From: Candidatus Omnitrophota bacterium
Lineage (GTDB): Bacteria > Omnitrophota > Gorgyraeia > S143-82
DNA length: 5,309 nucleotides
NCBI GenBank assembly: GCA_027065215.1
Contig: JAMOOT010000375.1
Span: 1-5,309, forward strand
Direction of reading: 5' to 3'
The notes below the pieces were generated by a model. The model saw nothing but the letters and a program-made list of their open reading frames with translations. It had not been told where the DNA came from and did no database searches. Both the position numbers and the translations under genes were made by a program. This document shows positions 1 to 5,309 of this stretch, piece by piece. How positions within the stretch are numbered: the first letter of the stretch is position 1; each line of letters begins with the position of its first letter.

Positions 1-725
1 GGGTCGTACCGTTTCCCTGAAAACTTGCTTACCTTACCTCCAGCGCACCTGACGATAAGCGCACCGGCCGAGGTATCCCAAGGTTTCAGATCCAATTCCC
101 AAAACCCGTCCAACCTCCCACAGGCAACATAGCACAGATCAAGGGCAGCAGAGCCGTCTCTTCTGATGCCCTGAGAGGCATAAAGGAAATCAATAAAGTG
201 CTGGATATTGTTATCCCCTTTTGTCTCTCGGAACCGATAGGCAAAACCAGTGCAAACTAATGCCTGCGAAAGTTTGGAAATCCTTGAGACTGTGATAGTC
301 TTTCCGTTGAGAAATGACCCATCTCCATCTGAAAAAAACAATTCATCTCTAAGAGGATCATAGACCACTCCTAAAAGAGGTTTTTTCCCCTTCATCAAGG
401 CGATTGATGTGCAGAATACAGGATAACCGTGGGCATAGTTGTTTGTCCCATCAAGTGGGTCTATAGCCCAATAGATTCCAAGCGGTTTAAAATTGCTGTG
501 TTCTTCTTCGGCAAGAAAACCAAAATCAGGCCACATGCGAGATAACTCTTCTTTATACATAGATTCTATCCAAAGATCCACTTCGGTAACCAGATCTTTT
601 TCACCTTTCTCCCTCACTCTGGCCTGTCCCAACTTTTTCACCATATACTCACCGGCAATGCGAGCCAGCGGAATCACCTGCTTCAATATCTGCCTTATCT
701 GACGCGTGCTTATGCCCTTGTTCAT
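1..725 (-). CDS. Inositol-monophosphatase-family phosphatase, C-terminus cut by window edge
   Basis: This frame is open from an ATG at 725 to the left edge (241 codons) with no stop. It probably hydrolyses a small phosphate monoester such as myo-inositol 1-phosphate, using Mg2+ in the cytoplasm. The FIG-superfamily metal-site motifs are all visible: DLVTEVD (residues 44-50), LAEEE (71-75), DPLDGT (89-94) followed by NNYAHGYP, and the C-terminal WDTSAG (216-221) ahead of an AGG. The GSAALDL block at 191-197 is typical of true IMPases and argues against a CysQ nucleotidase. Family proteins are about 260-270 residues, so about 20 are missing. The ATG overlaps the lysA stop (ATGA), and a purine-rich GGGGAG lies 10 bases upstream, supporting this start and translational coupling to lysA. 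Family membership is secure. The substrate is not: some relatives are histidinol-phosphate or fructose-1,6-bisphosphate phosphatases. Confidence 0.93.
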   Translation of the reverse strand, partial: MNKGISTRQIRQILKQVIPLARIAGEYMVKKLGQARVREKGEKDLVTEVDLWIESMYKEELSRMWPDFGFLAEEEHSNFKPLGIYWAIDPLDGTNNYAHGYPVFCTSIALMKGKKPLLGVVYDPLRDELFFSDGDGSFLNGKTITVSRISKLSQALVCTGFAYRFRETKGDNNIQHFIDFLYASQGIRRDGSAALDLCYVACGRLDGFWELDLKPWDTSAGALIVRCAGGKVSKFSGKRYD

Positions 726-1966
726 ATTATCTTCTCTCCCCGAATCAGATCCTTAAACGATTCTCTTTTTCTTATTAAAAAGACCTTATCTTTATCTACC
801 ATTACCTCAGCGGGTCGAGGTCGCGAGTTATAATTGCTGGCCATAACAAACCCATAGGCACCAGCGCTAAAGACTGCCAAGATATCTCCCCTATCTACCA
901 CAGGCAGGTCCCTGTCTTTGGCAAAGAAATCACCTGATTCACATATCGGACCAACCACATCCGCAACCATCCTATCCCTTGCCCTATCTTCTATGGGCCA
1001 GATAAAGTGATAGGCCTTGTATAGAGAAGGTCTAATGAGGTCATTCATCCCGCCATCCACTACAACAAAATTCTTTGCCGGTGTTCGTTTCACGTATATC
1101 ACCTTGGTCAAAAATATCCCTGAATTCCCTGCAATAAACCTTCCGGGTTCCATTATCAATCTCAGACCAAGGGACTTAATCGCGGGTAAGACTCGCTCAG
1201 CAAATCTGTCCGCAGTATCTGGCCTCTCGTCCTTATACCTTATCCCCAATCCCCCGCCAATATTTAAATATTTCAACCTTGGCTTATAAGATTGAATGCG
1301 GGATATAAATTGCTTGACCTTTTCCAAGGCAGTCAAATATGGACGTGTATCTATTATCTGCGAACCGATGTGTATATGCAGACCTACTATCTCTACATTA
1401 GGGTATCTTCTTTTATTAGCAAATATGGTCTCAGCAGTGTAGAGATCTATCCCAAACTTATTCTCCTTCTTGGCAGTAGTGATGTAGTCATGGGTTCGGG
1501 CGTCCACATCTGGATTTATCCGCAAGGCCACCTTCGCCTTTTTCCCCATCTTTTGAGCCACATTGTTTATTAACCACAATTCTGCCTCTGACTCCACGTT
1601 GAACATCAATATCCCCCAATCCAAGGCCAACCTTATGTCTGCCTCGTCCTTCCCTACGCTGGCATACACGACCTTCCTGGGGTCAGCCCCTATTTGCTGG
1701 ACACGAAAGATCTCTCCAGAAGAGACCACATCAAACCCTGCACCACACTGACGCAGGGTGTCCAATACCGCCAGATTGGAATTGGCCTTCACAGAATAAC
1801 ATATAATCGGCCTGACCTCTTTAAATGCCTCTTTCAACCGATAAAAGTGGTCTTTAAAGGTGTTGCGACTGTATAGATACAGGGGGGTCCCATACTTCGC
1901 AACCACATCCCTGACCCGCACATCTTCACAATATAGTTCCCCATCACGATACTCAAACCTGTGCAT
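722..1966 (-). CDS. lysA: Diaminopimelate decarboxylase
   Basis: This enzyme decarboxylates meso-2,6-diaminopimelate to L-lysine with pyridoxal phosphate, the last step of the DAP pathway, in the cytoplasm. At 414 residues it has the usual full length. It is a fold-type III PLP enzyme: an alanine-racemase-like barrel followed by a C-terminal beta domain. Visible residues are the PLP lysine K60 in YSVKANSN, HIHIGSQ (197-203), the phosphate-binding glycines 237-239 in NIGGGLG, EPGR (273-276), the substrate-side RPSLY (312-316), the catalytic cysteine C342 in CESGD from the partner subunit of the dimer, and Y371 in AGAYG. CESGD separates it from ornithine/arginine decarboxylases of the same fold. 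It begins 20 bases after argH, and its TGA overlaps the ATG of the phosphatase gene. An ATG four bases upstream is out of frame and too close to the ribosome site. No dapF or dapA is adjacent, although lysA is often found with them. Confidence 0.97.
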   Translation of the reverse strand: MHRFEYRDGELYCEDVRVRDVVAKYGTPLYLYSRNTFKDHFYRLKEAFKEVRPIICYSVKANSNLAVLDTLRQCGAGFDVVSSGEIFRVQQIGADPRKVVYASVGKDEADIRLALDWGILMFNVESEAELWLINNVAQKMGKKAKVALRINPDVDARTHDYITTAKKENKFGIDLYTAETIFANKRRYPNVEIVGLHIHIGSQIIDTRPYLTALEKVKQFISRIQSYKPRLKYLNIGGGLGIRYKDERPDTADRFAERVLPAIKSLGLRLIMEPGRFIAGNSGIFLTKVIYVKRTPAKNFVVVDGGMNDLIRPSLYKAYHFIWPIEDRARDRMVADVVGPICESGDFFAKDRDLPVVDRGDILAVFSAGAYGFVMASNYNSRPRPAEVMVDKDKVFLIRKRESFKDLIRGEKII

Positions 1967-1974
1967 ACATCAAA

Positions 1975-1980
1975 CCTCCC
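1975..1980 (-). promoter_or_regulatory. Ribosome binding site of lysA
   Basis: On the minus strand a GGGAGG stands 8 bases before the ATG at 1966 and only 4 bases before another ATG at 1970. The spacing selects the 1966 start, which is also the only one in the LysA frame. Confidence 0.7.
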
Positions 1981-1986
1981 GCTCCA

Positions 1987-3363
1987 CTAACTCAAGACCG
2001 AAGTCCAATACTCTATCTGGGCCAACACCCGTTCCTTTGCTGTGCCGTTATACGATCGTTTACTATCCACTGAGCGTTTGGGACTAAATATCGCCCTATA
2101 TTCCTCATCTGATAGATCTATACCCAAGATCTTTTCCCGCTCTGTCCTATCTACATCCCTCAATCGCATGCCCCTCTCCTCGCTGAGCCTGATCAATCTA
2201 CCGACTGCCTTATGGGCAGAGGCCCTATCCACTCCCCTTTTTATCAATTCCTCCATAAGGTCGGTCGCATATAGATAATCGTTTTCCAATACCTCATTTA
2301 TCCTCTCCTGTTTCACTCCCATCCCCCTCACAATCTCCTTCATCACATCTATCATGGGAATCAATTCATCCAGTGTAGAGAAAAATATCTCCTTATCCTC
2401 CTGAAGGTCTCGATTGTAGGTCATTGGCAAGGCCTTCAGGAGTAGGGAAAACTGCTGTTTGGCACCGATCACCTTTCCCGCCCTTGCCCGAATAAGTTCC
2501 AATGCATCGGGATTCTTTTTGTGGGGCATAATACTGGAACCGGTGCAAAATCCCTCTGGCAGGTTTAGAAAGCCAAACTCACTTGAGGAGTATATAATCC
2601 AATCCTCGGCCATTCGAGACAATAACAAGGCAACCCGCTCCATAATGTAGAGTGCATCCAAGAAATAATCTCGATTGGCGATCGCATCCATACTGTTGAG
2701 GTAGGGCGCTTTCAAGCCCAACTCCCTTGCCATAGATTCAGCGTCAAGCCCAATAGAGGTCCCAGATCCTGCACAGGCGGTAAGAGGACAATACTGGTTC
2801 TCCACCGTCCAATCTATAAAATCAACTACCCTCTGAAAACCAGAGATAAAAGAAAGTAGATAATGGGACAGATACACAACTTGGGCTGACTGCAAGTGGG
2901 TATAGGAGGGGATAATTACATCCGATAACTCTTCTGCTTTCTCCAAAATGGCCCGTTGTAGGCCCCTGATCTTGTCTTTCAATGTGATCAAGATATCCCT
3001 GATAGCCAGTATGCTATCACAGGCAACCAAGTCATTGCGACTGCGGGCAGTATGGACCTTATCTGCCAAAACTCCAACTATCTCTCTCAGCGACTCCTGG
3101 ACAAACGAATGTATATCCTCTTCCTCATAATCCGGTTCCCGATTATAGAGATCCAATATCTTCTTTAATCCTGATTCTATTTTTCTTTGTTCCTGTTCAC
3201 TTAAAATCCCGGCCTTGGCAAGGGCCTTTACATGAACTAACGTCGCCTTTATATCATAAGGGAACAAAAACCGATCTGCCTTTCTCCCACGCGAGAAATT
3301 CCACATCAATTCATCCATCCCCTCTTTAAACCTTCCACCCCAAAATTGTCCTGTCTTTTCCAT
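1987..3363 (-). CDS. argH: Argininosuccinate lyase
   Basis: This enzyme cleaves argininosuccinate to arginine and fumarate, the last step of arginine synthesis; the family forms cytoplasmic homotetramers whose active sites are shared between subunits. The 458 residues match the family length. The N-terminal FWGGRF (7-12) is the standard ArgH opening and fixes the start. Next come HTARSRND (104-111), THLQ with the general-acid/base histidine H156, and the fumarase/aspartase-superfamily signature GSSIMPHKKNPD (275-286) with catalytic loop serine S277. YNRDLQEDKE (316-325) and a C-terminal GTAKERV complete it. Deviations are PLTACAGSG where PLGAGA-like sequence is usual, THLQSAQ for THLQ(R/P)AQP, and histidine for glutamine in MPxKKNPD. 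The last is a known variant in other ArgH groups. The first 38 bases overlap the end of the bioC-like gene. Adenylosuccinate lyase and fumarase share the signature but not the WGGRF or HTARSRND motifs. Confidence 0.96.
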   Translation of the reverse strand: MEKTGQFWGGRFKEGMDELMWNFSRGRKADRFLFPYDIKATLVHVKALAKAGILSEQEQRKIESGLKKILDLYNREPDYEEEDIHSFVQESLREIVGVLADKVHTARSRNDLVACDSILAIRDILITLKDKIRGLQRAILEKAEELSDVIIPSYTHLQSAQVVYLSHYLLSFISGFQRVVDFIDWTVENQYCPLTACAGSGTSIGLDAESMARELGLKAPYLNSMDAIANRDYFLDALYIMERVALLLSRMAEDWIIYSSSEFGFLNLPEGFCTGSSIMPHKKNPDALELIRARAGKVIGAKQQFSLLLKALPMTYNRDLQEDKEIFFSTLDELIPMIDVMKEIVRGMGVKQERINEVLENDYLYATDLMEELIKRGVDRASAHKAVGRLIRLSEERGMRLRDVDRTEREKILGIDLSDEEYRAIFSPKRSVDSKRSYNGTAKERVLAQIEYWTSVLS

Positions 3364-4111
3364 CCTGCGCCTCTCCTTTCTGATCTGCCCAGGCCCAAAA
3401 AAGCCCTACCTCATAAGACACCCTTATCTCCCCAAACCTCCTCCGTAGCCTTCTCTCGGCCCGCCTTATTCGGGAAGGCAAAAGGAGTCTTCGTTCTTTT
3501 CTTATACCAGTGCCTCTGACAAATCGCAAGAATTCTAAAAGAGTATTATACTGCGAGACAATAAGTTTTGGTTTAAATTTTACCTCATATCCCGAATTCT
3601 CAAGCATAGACATAACCTCTTTCAGAGGCAGGAAATGACTTGCCGGGATATCCAGTTCCAAGGCCCAAGATACCTCCTGCATCGTCTTAGGCCCAAATAT
3701 TGAAAATGCAAAACACCCACCAACCACAAGATGATCCCTTACATACCTAAATAATCCCTCTAAATCATCTATCCAATGCAAGACAGAATTAGAAAAGATA
3801 AGATCAAATCTTCCCAGTTCATCCCAGAAGGAATCCTGAGAAAAATCTGCTACCCTCCACGCACCAAATTCCCTTTTCTTTGCCTGATTAATCATACAAG
3901 AACTGGCATCCACTCCCAAAAACCGACCCGGATTAAGTTTTTTATACATCCATTCCGAGACCCGCCCTGTGCCACACCCAAGATCAAGAACCCGCGCCGG
4001 ACGAAAATCCAAAGGCAGGCCAGAGACCAACTCCACACCCAACTCAAATTGAAGACCGGCGTGTTTATCGTAGAGATGGGAAGATCTGCTAAATTCCTCT
4101 ATAAGCCCCAT
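3326..4111 (-). CDS. bioC: BioC-like SAM-dependent methyltransferase (malonyl-ACP O-methyltransferase)
   Basis: BioC methylates the free carboxyl of malonyl-ACP using S-adenosylmethionine, so that fatty-acid synthesis can build the pimeloyl chain of biotin. The 261-residue class I methyltransferase shows YDKHAGLQ (14-21), the SAM-binding DLGCGTGR (43-50), the acidic ribose-binding D68 in GVDAS, and SNSVLHWIDD (107-116). The stretch FSIFGPKTMQEV (136-147) and a later RGTGI and SYEV match the BioC family rather than UbiE/UbiG-type enzymes. Residues 204-230 are very arginine-rich. The start follows two tandem TGA codons after pabA and has only a weak ribosome site. Residues 250-261 are encoded inside the argH overlap and lie beyond the last recognisable family block, so the tail may be dispensable. 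No other biotin genes (bioA, B, D, F, H) are in the window. Family identification is good; the exact substrate is inferred from family motifs. Confidence 0.85.
   Translation of the reverse strand: MGLIEEFSRSSHLYDKHAGLQFELGVELVSGLPLDFRPARVLDLGCGTGRVSEWMYKKLNPGRFLGVDASSCMINQAKKREFGAWRVADFSQDSFWDELGRFDLIFSNSVLHWIDDLEGLFRYVRDHLVVGGCFAFSIFGPKTMQEVSWALELDIPASHFLPLKEVMSMLENSGYEVKFKPKLIVSQYNTLLEFLRFVRGTGIRKERRLLLPSRIRRAERRLRRRFGEIRVSYEVGLFWAWADQKGEAQDGKDRTILGWKV
3373..3378 (-). promoter_or_regulatory. Ribosome binding site of argH, inside the bioC-like gene
   Basis: AAGGAG on the minus strand stands 9 bases before the argH ATG at 3363. It is the strongest Shine-Dalgarno match in the window. It lies within the coding sequence of the upstream gene, so ribosomes finishing the bioC-like frame pass over it. 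Confidence 0.75.
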
Positions 4112-4120
4112 TATTGCTCA

Positions 4121-4702
4121 TCACTTCTCGCCCGAGGAGTGGATAAAATTAGACAACAATTCCTTACCGTACTCGGTAAGGATAGATTCGGGATGAAACT
4201 GTACTCCCCACACAGGAAACTTGCGGTGCCGAATCGCCATAATCTCTCCGTCTTCAGTCTCAGCAATAACCTTCAAAACCTTAGGAAGGGATTTTCCATC
4301 TACAACCAGCGAATGATACCGCGTAGCGACAAACCCTTGAGGAATACGCGCAAATAAAGGATCCCGCTTGTGGTAGATCGCTGACACTTTTCCGTGCATA
4401 AGTCGTTTCGCATGCACTATCTTCCCCCCAAAGGCAACCGCAATACACTGATGCCCCAAACACACCCCAAGGATAGGCACCCGATCAAAAACCTCCCGCA
4501 CCACTTCAATAGAGATCCCAGCCGACTCCGGCCACCCCGGCCCGGGAGAGATGATAATCCTATCCGGACGATACTTCTTAACGAAATCTATTCCAACTTC
4601 TTTTGAACGGACAACGCGGGTCTTATAACCTAATTCGCCAATGTATTGGACGATGTTGTAAGTAAACGAGTCATAGTTATCTATCATCAGTAATCGCATC
4701 AC
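4121..4702 (-). CDS. pabA: Anthranilate / aminodeoxychorismate synthase glutaminase subunit (TrpG/PabA type)
   Basis: This class I glutamine amidotransferase releases ammonia from glutamine and passes it to a chorismate-using partner: PabB for p-aminobenzoate (folate) or TrpE for anthranilate (tryptophan). It is complete at 193 residues, typical of the stand-alone subunit. Visible motifs are the N-terminal IDNYDSFTYN (7-16), the oxyanion-region SPGPG (52-56), the nucleophile C81 in GVCLGHQ, YHSL (129-132), and the catalytic H170 and E172 in HPES. The frame opens with GTG at 4702 directly followed by ATG at 4699. A GATGGGG on the minus strand puts GGGG 7 bases from the ATG but only 4 from the GTG, so the ATG (192 residues) may be the real start. 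No pabB, trpE or trpD neighbours it, so sequence alone cannot say whether it serves folate, tryptophan or both. The gene is in the same frame as the following bioC-like gene. Confidence 0.95.
   Translation of the reverse strand: MMRLLMIDNYDSFTYNIVQYIGELGYKTRVVRSKEVGIDFVKKYRPDRIIISPGPGWPESAGISIEVVREVFDRVPILGVCLGHQCIAVAFGGKIVHAKRLMHGKVSAIYHKRDPLFARIPQGFVATRYHSLVVDGKSLPKVLKVIAETEDGEIMAIRHRKFPVWGVQFHPESILTEYGKELLSNFIHSSGEK
4161..4182 (-). repeat. Perfect 9-bp inverted repeat with 4-base loop inside pabA
   Basis: The arms at 4161-4169 and 4174-4182 are exact reverse complements around a four-base loop, so the transcript can fold into a 9-bp stem. It lies in codons for the ILTEYGKE stretch just after the catalytic HPES, about 40 bases before the pabA stop. 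No continuous T run follows it on the minus strand, so it is not a convincing intrinsic terminator. It may be a chance product of a conserved protein segment. Confidence 0.6.
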
Positions 4703-4720
4703 AAGACCCCATCTTTTATC

Positions 4721-5309
4721 TTACAATTCTGTGCGATGCTCTGCCCCCTTTATAAGCCTGGCTATATTCTCCCTATGCCGATAAATCACAAGAACCGCCA
4801 GACAAGATAGGAATATCCTAAAGACAATATCTATCCTTATTACCCATGCCCCAATGAGGACAATCAAGGCAAACACAATCGAACCAACCGAGACGTAACC
4901 AGTAATCCGATACAAGACAAACCAACCTAAAAGCCCGCCTCCTAAGATAAAAATCACCATCGGATAAAACAGGCCCAAGCCAAGGATAACCCCAATCCCG
5001 GTGGCCACTCCCTTTCCTCCCTTAAACCCTATATAAAGCGGGAAGATATGGCCTAAGATACCACCCAATCCAGCCAAGGCCAAGACCACTGGTATCTTCC
5101 CCCAGATAATCCCTGCCCCAACTACTGAAAACAGGCCCTTTAGCACATCAAGGACAAGCACAGTCCTACCCCACACCTTTCCCAGTATGCGGGAAACATT
5201 GGTAGCCCCGATATTTCCACTACCCATCTCCCGTATATCCCTTCCCAATCGCCAGCGAACAACGAGATATCCAAACGGGATAGATCCCAAAACATATCCT
5301 AACAAGACC
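4721..5309 (-). CDS. plsY: Acyl-phosphate:glycerol-3-phosphate acyltransferase PlsY, N-terminus cut by window edge
   Basis: PlsY is an integral inner-membrane enzyme that transfers the acyl group from acyl-phosphate (made by PlsX) to glycerol 3-phosphate, giving lysophosphatidic acid, the first step of phospholipid synthesis. Counting from a TTG codon at 5305, the conserved loop motifs are GSGNIGATN (28-36), DVLKG (53-57), GHIFP (85-89) with the glycine-rich GGKGVATGIG (96-105), and YRHRENI near the C-terminus (175-181). Several hydrophobic spans (about 1-16, 48-68, 72-92, 104-132, 137-158 and 160-176) fit the multi-pass topology of the family. The frame stays open upstream of the TTG to the right edge, and family members carry about ten more residues before this point. 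The TTG is therefore probably internal and the real start lies outside. The gene ends 18 bases before pabA and is the first gene of the run visible here. Confidence 0.96.
   Translation of the reverse strand, partial: VLLGYVLGSIPFGYLVVRWRLGRDIREMGSGNIGATNVSRILGKVWGRTVLVLDVLKGLFSVVGAGIIWGKIPVVLALAGLGGILGHIFPLYIGFKGGKGVATGIGVILGLGLFYPMVIFILGGGLLGWFVLYRITGYVSVGSIVFALIVLIGAWVIRIDIVFRIFLSCLAVLVIYRHRENIARLIKGAEHRTEL

Noticed and set aside
493..702. A 69-codon plus-strand frame
   Set aside because: It is antisense to the IMPase-family gene, whose catalytic motifs are read on the minus strand through this region.
1017..2087. Several plus-strand open frames of 60-93 codons opposite lysA and the end of argH
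   Set aside because: They lie wholly antisense to well-supported enzymes, overlap one another in different frames, and show no recognisable domains.
4109..4123. Recoded TGA joining pabA and the bioC-like gene into one protein
   Set aside because: There are two TGA codons in tandem, the bioC-like gene has its own ATG at the place family members begin, lysA also ends at TGA, and tryptophans checked use TGG. A recoded TGA is unlikely.
4141..4182. Intrinsic terminator after the pabA hairpin
   Set aside because: The bases following the stem on the minus strand lack a continuous T tract, and the stem lies inside coding sequence with a co-directional gene just downstream.
3776..4357. A 193-codon plus-strand open frame crossing the bioC-like and pabA genes
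   Set aside because: It is antisense to two clearly recognisable genes, spans their junction, and its translation shows no family motif. It is a shadow of their codon use.
4281..4463. A 60-codon minus-strand frame inside pabA
   Set aside because: It is an alternative frame within pabA, which carries its full catalytic triad in the main frame.
5303..5305. TTG as the plsY start codon
   Set aside because: The frame remains open to the right edge and PlsY proteins have about ten further N-terminal residues, so the gene is better read as partial at this edge.
1..5309. CRISPR arrays, tRNA/rRNA genes, insertion sequences, phage or defence genes
   Set aside because: Almost all sequence is covered by six housekeeping-type genes and I found no regularly spaced repeats, transposase motifs or RNA-gene signatures.

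Overview
The window looks like a compact piece of a bacterial chromosome of moderate GC (mid-40s percent by eye). All six genes lie on the minus strand and are transcribed from right to left: plsY (start beyond the right edge) > pabA/trpG-type amidotransferase > bioC-like methyltransferase > argH > lysA > inositol-monophosphatase-family gene (end beyond the left edge). PlsY indicates a bacterium that makes phospholipids by the acyl-phosphate route. LysA indicates the diaminopimelate route to lysine, which fits a peptidoglycan-containing cell. Reading frames end in TAA, TGA and TAG, and tryptophans are encoded by TGG where checked, so the standard bacterial code applies. I cannot place the organism taxonomically. 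The unusual gene order and motif variants would suit a poorly sampled lineage, but that is inference.

Layout: 4721-5309 plsY, missing about ten N-terminal residues; 4121-4702 pabA; 3326-4111 bioC-like; 1987-3363 argH; 722-1966 lysA; 1-725 IMPase family, missing roughly twenty C-terminal residues. Spacings are 18 bp, 9 bp, a 38-bp overlap, 20 bp and a 4-bp ATGA overlap. This is the layout of one polycistronic operon whose promoter lies outside the window to the right. No gene-free stretch exceeds 20 bp. I see no tRNA, rRNA, mobile element, CRISPR array, promoter or convincing intrinsic terminator.

The genes belong to different pathways: membrane lipid synthesis (PlsY), folate and/or tryptophan synthesis (PabA/TrpG), the pimelate part of biotin (BioC), the last step of arginine (ArgH), the last step of lysine (LysA), and a sugar- or inositol-phosphate phosphatase. 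The set is anabolic housekeeping, probably co-expressed for growth. The usual partners (PabB/TrpE, other bio genes, argG, dap genes) are absent here.

I found no undescribed system. The points most worth a second look are the mixed operon with orphan pabA and bioC, the lysA-IMPase translational coupling, the bioC/argH overlap, an arginine-dense stretch in the BioC-like protein, motif deviations in ArgH, and a perfect 9-bp hairpin inside the end of pabA.
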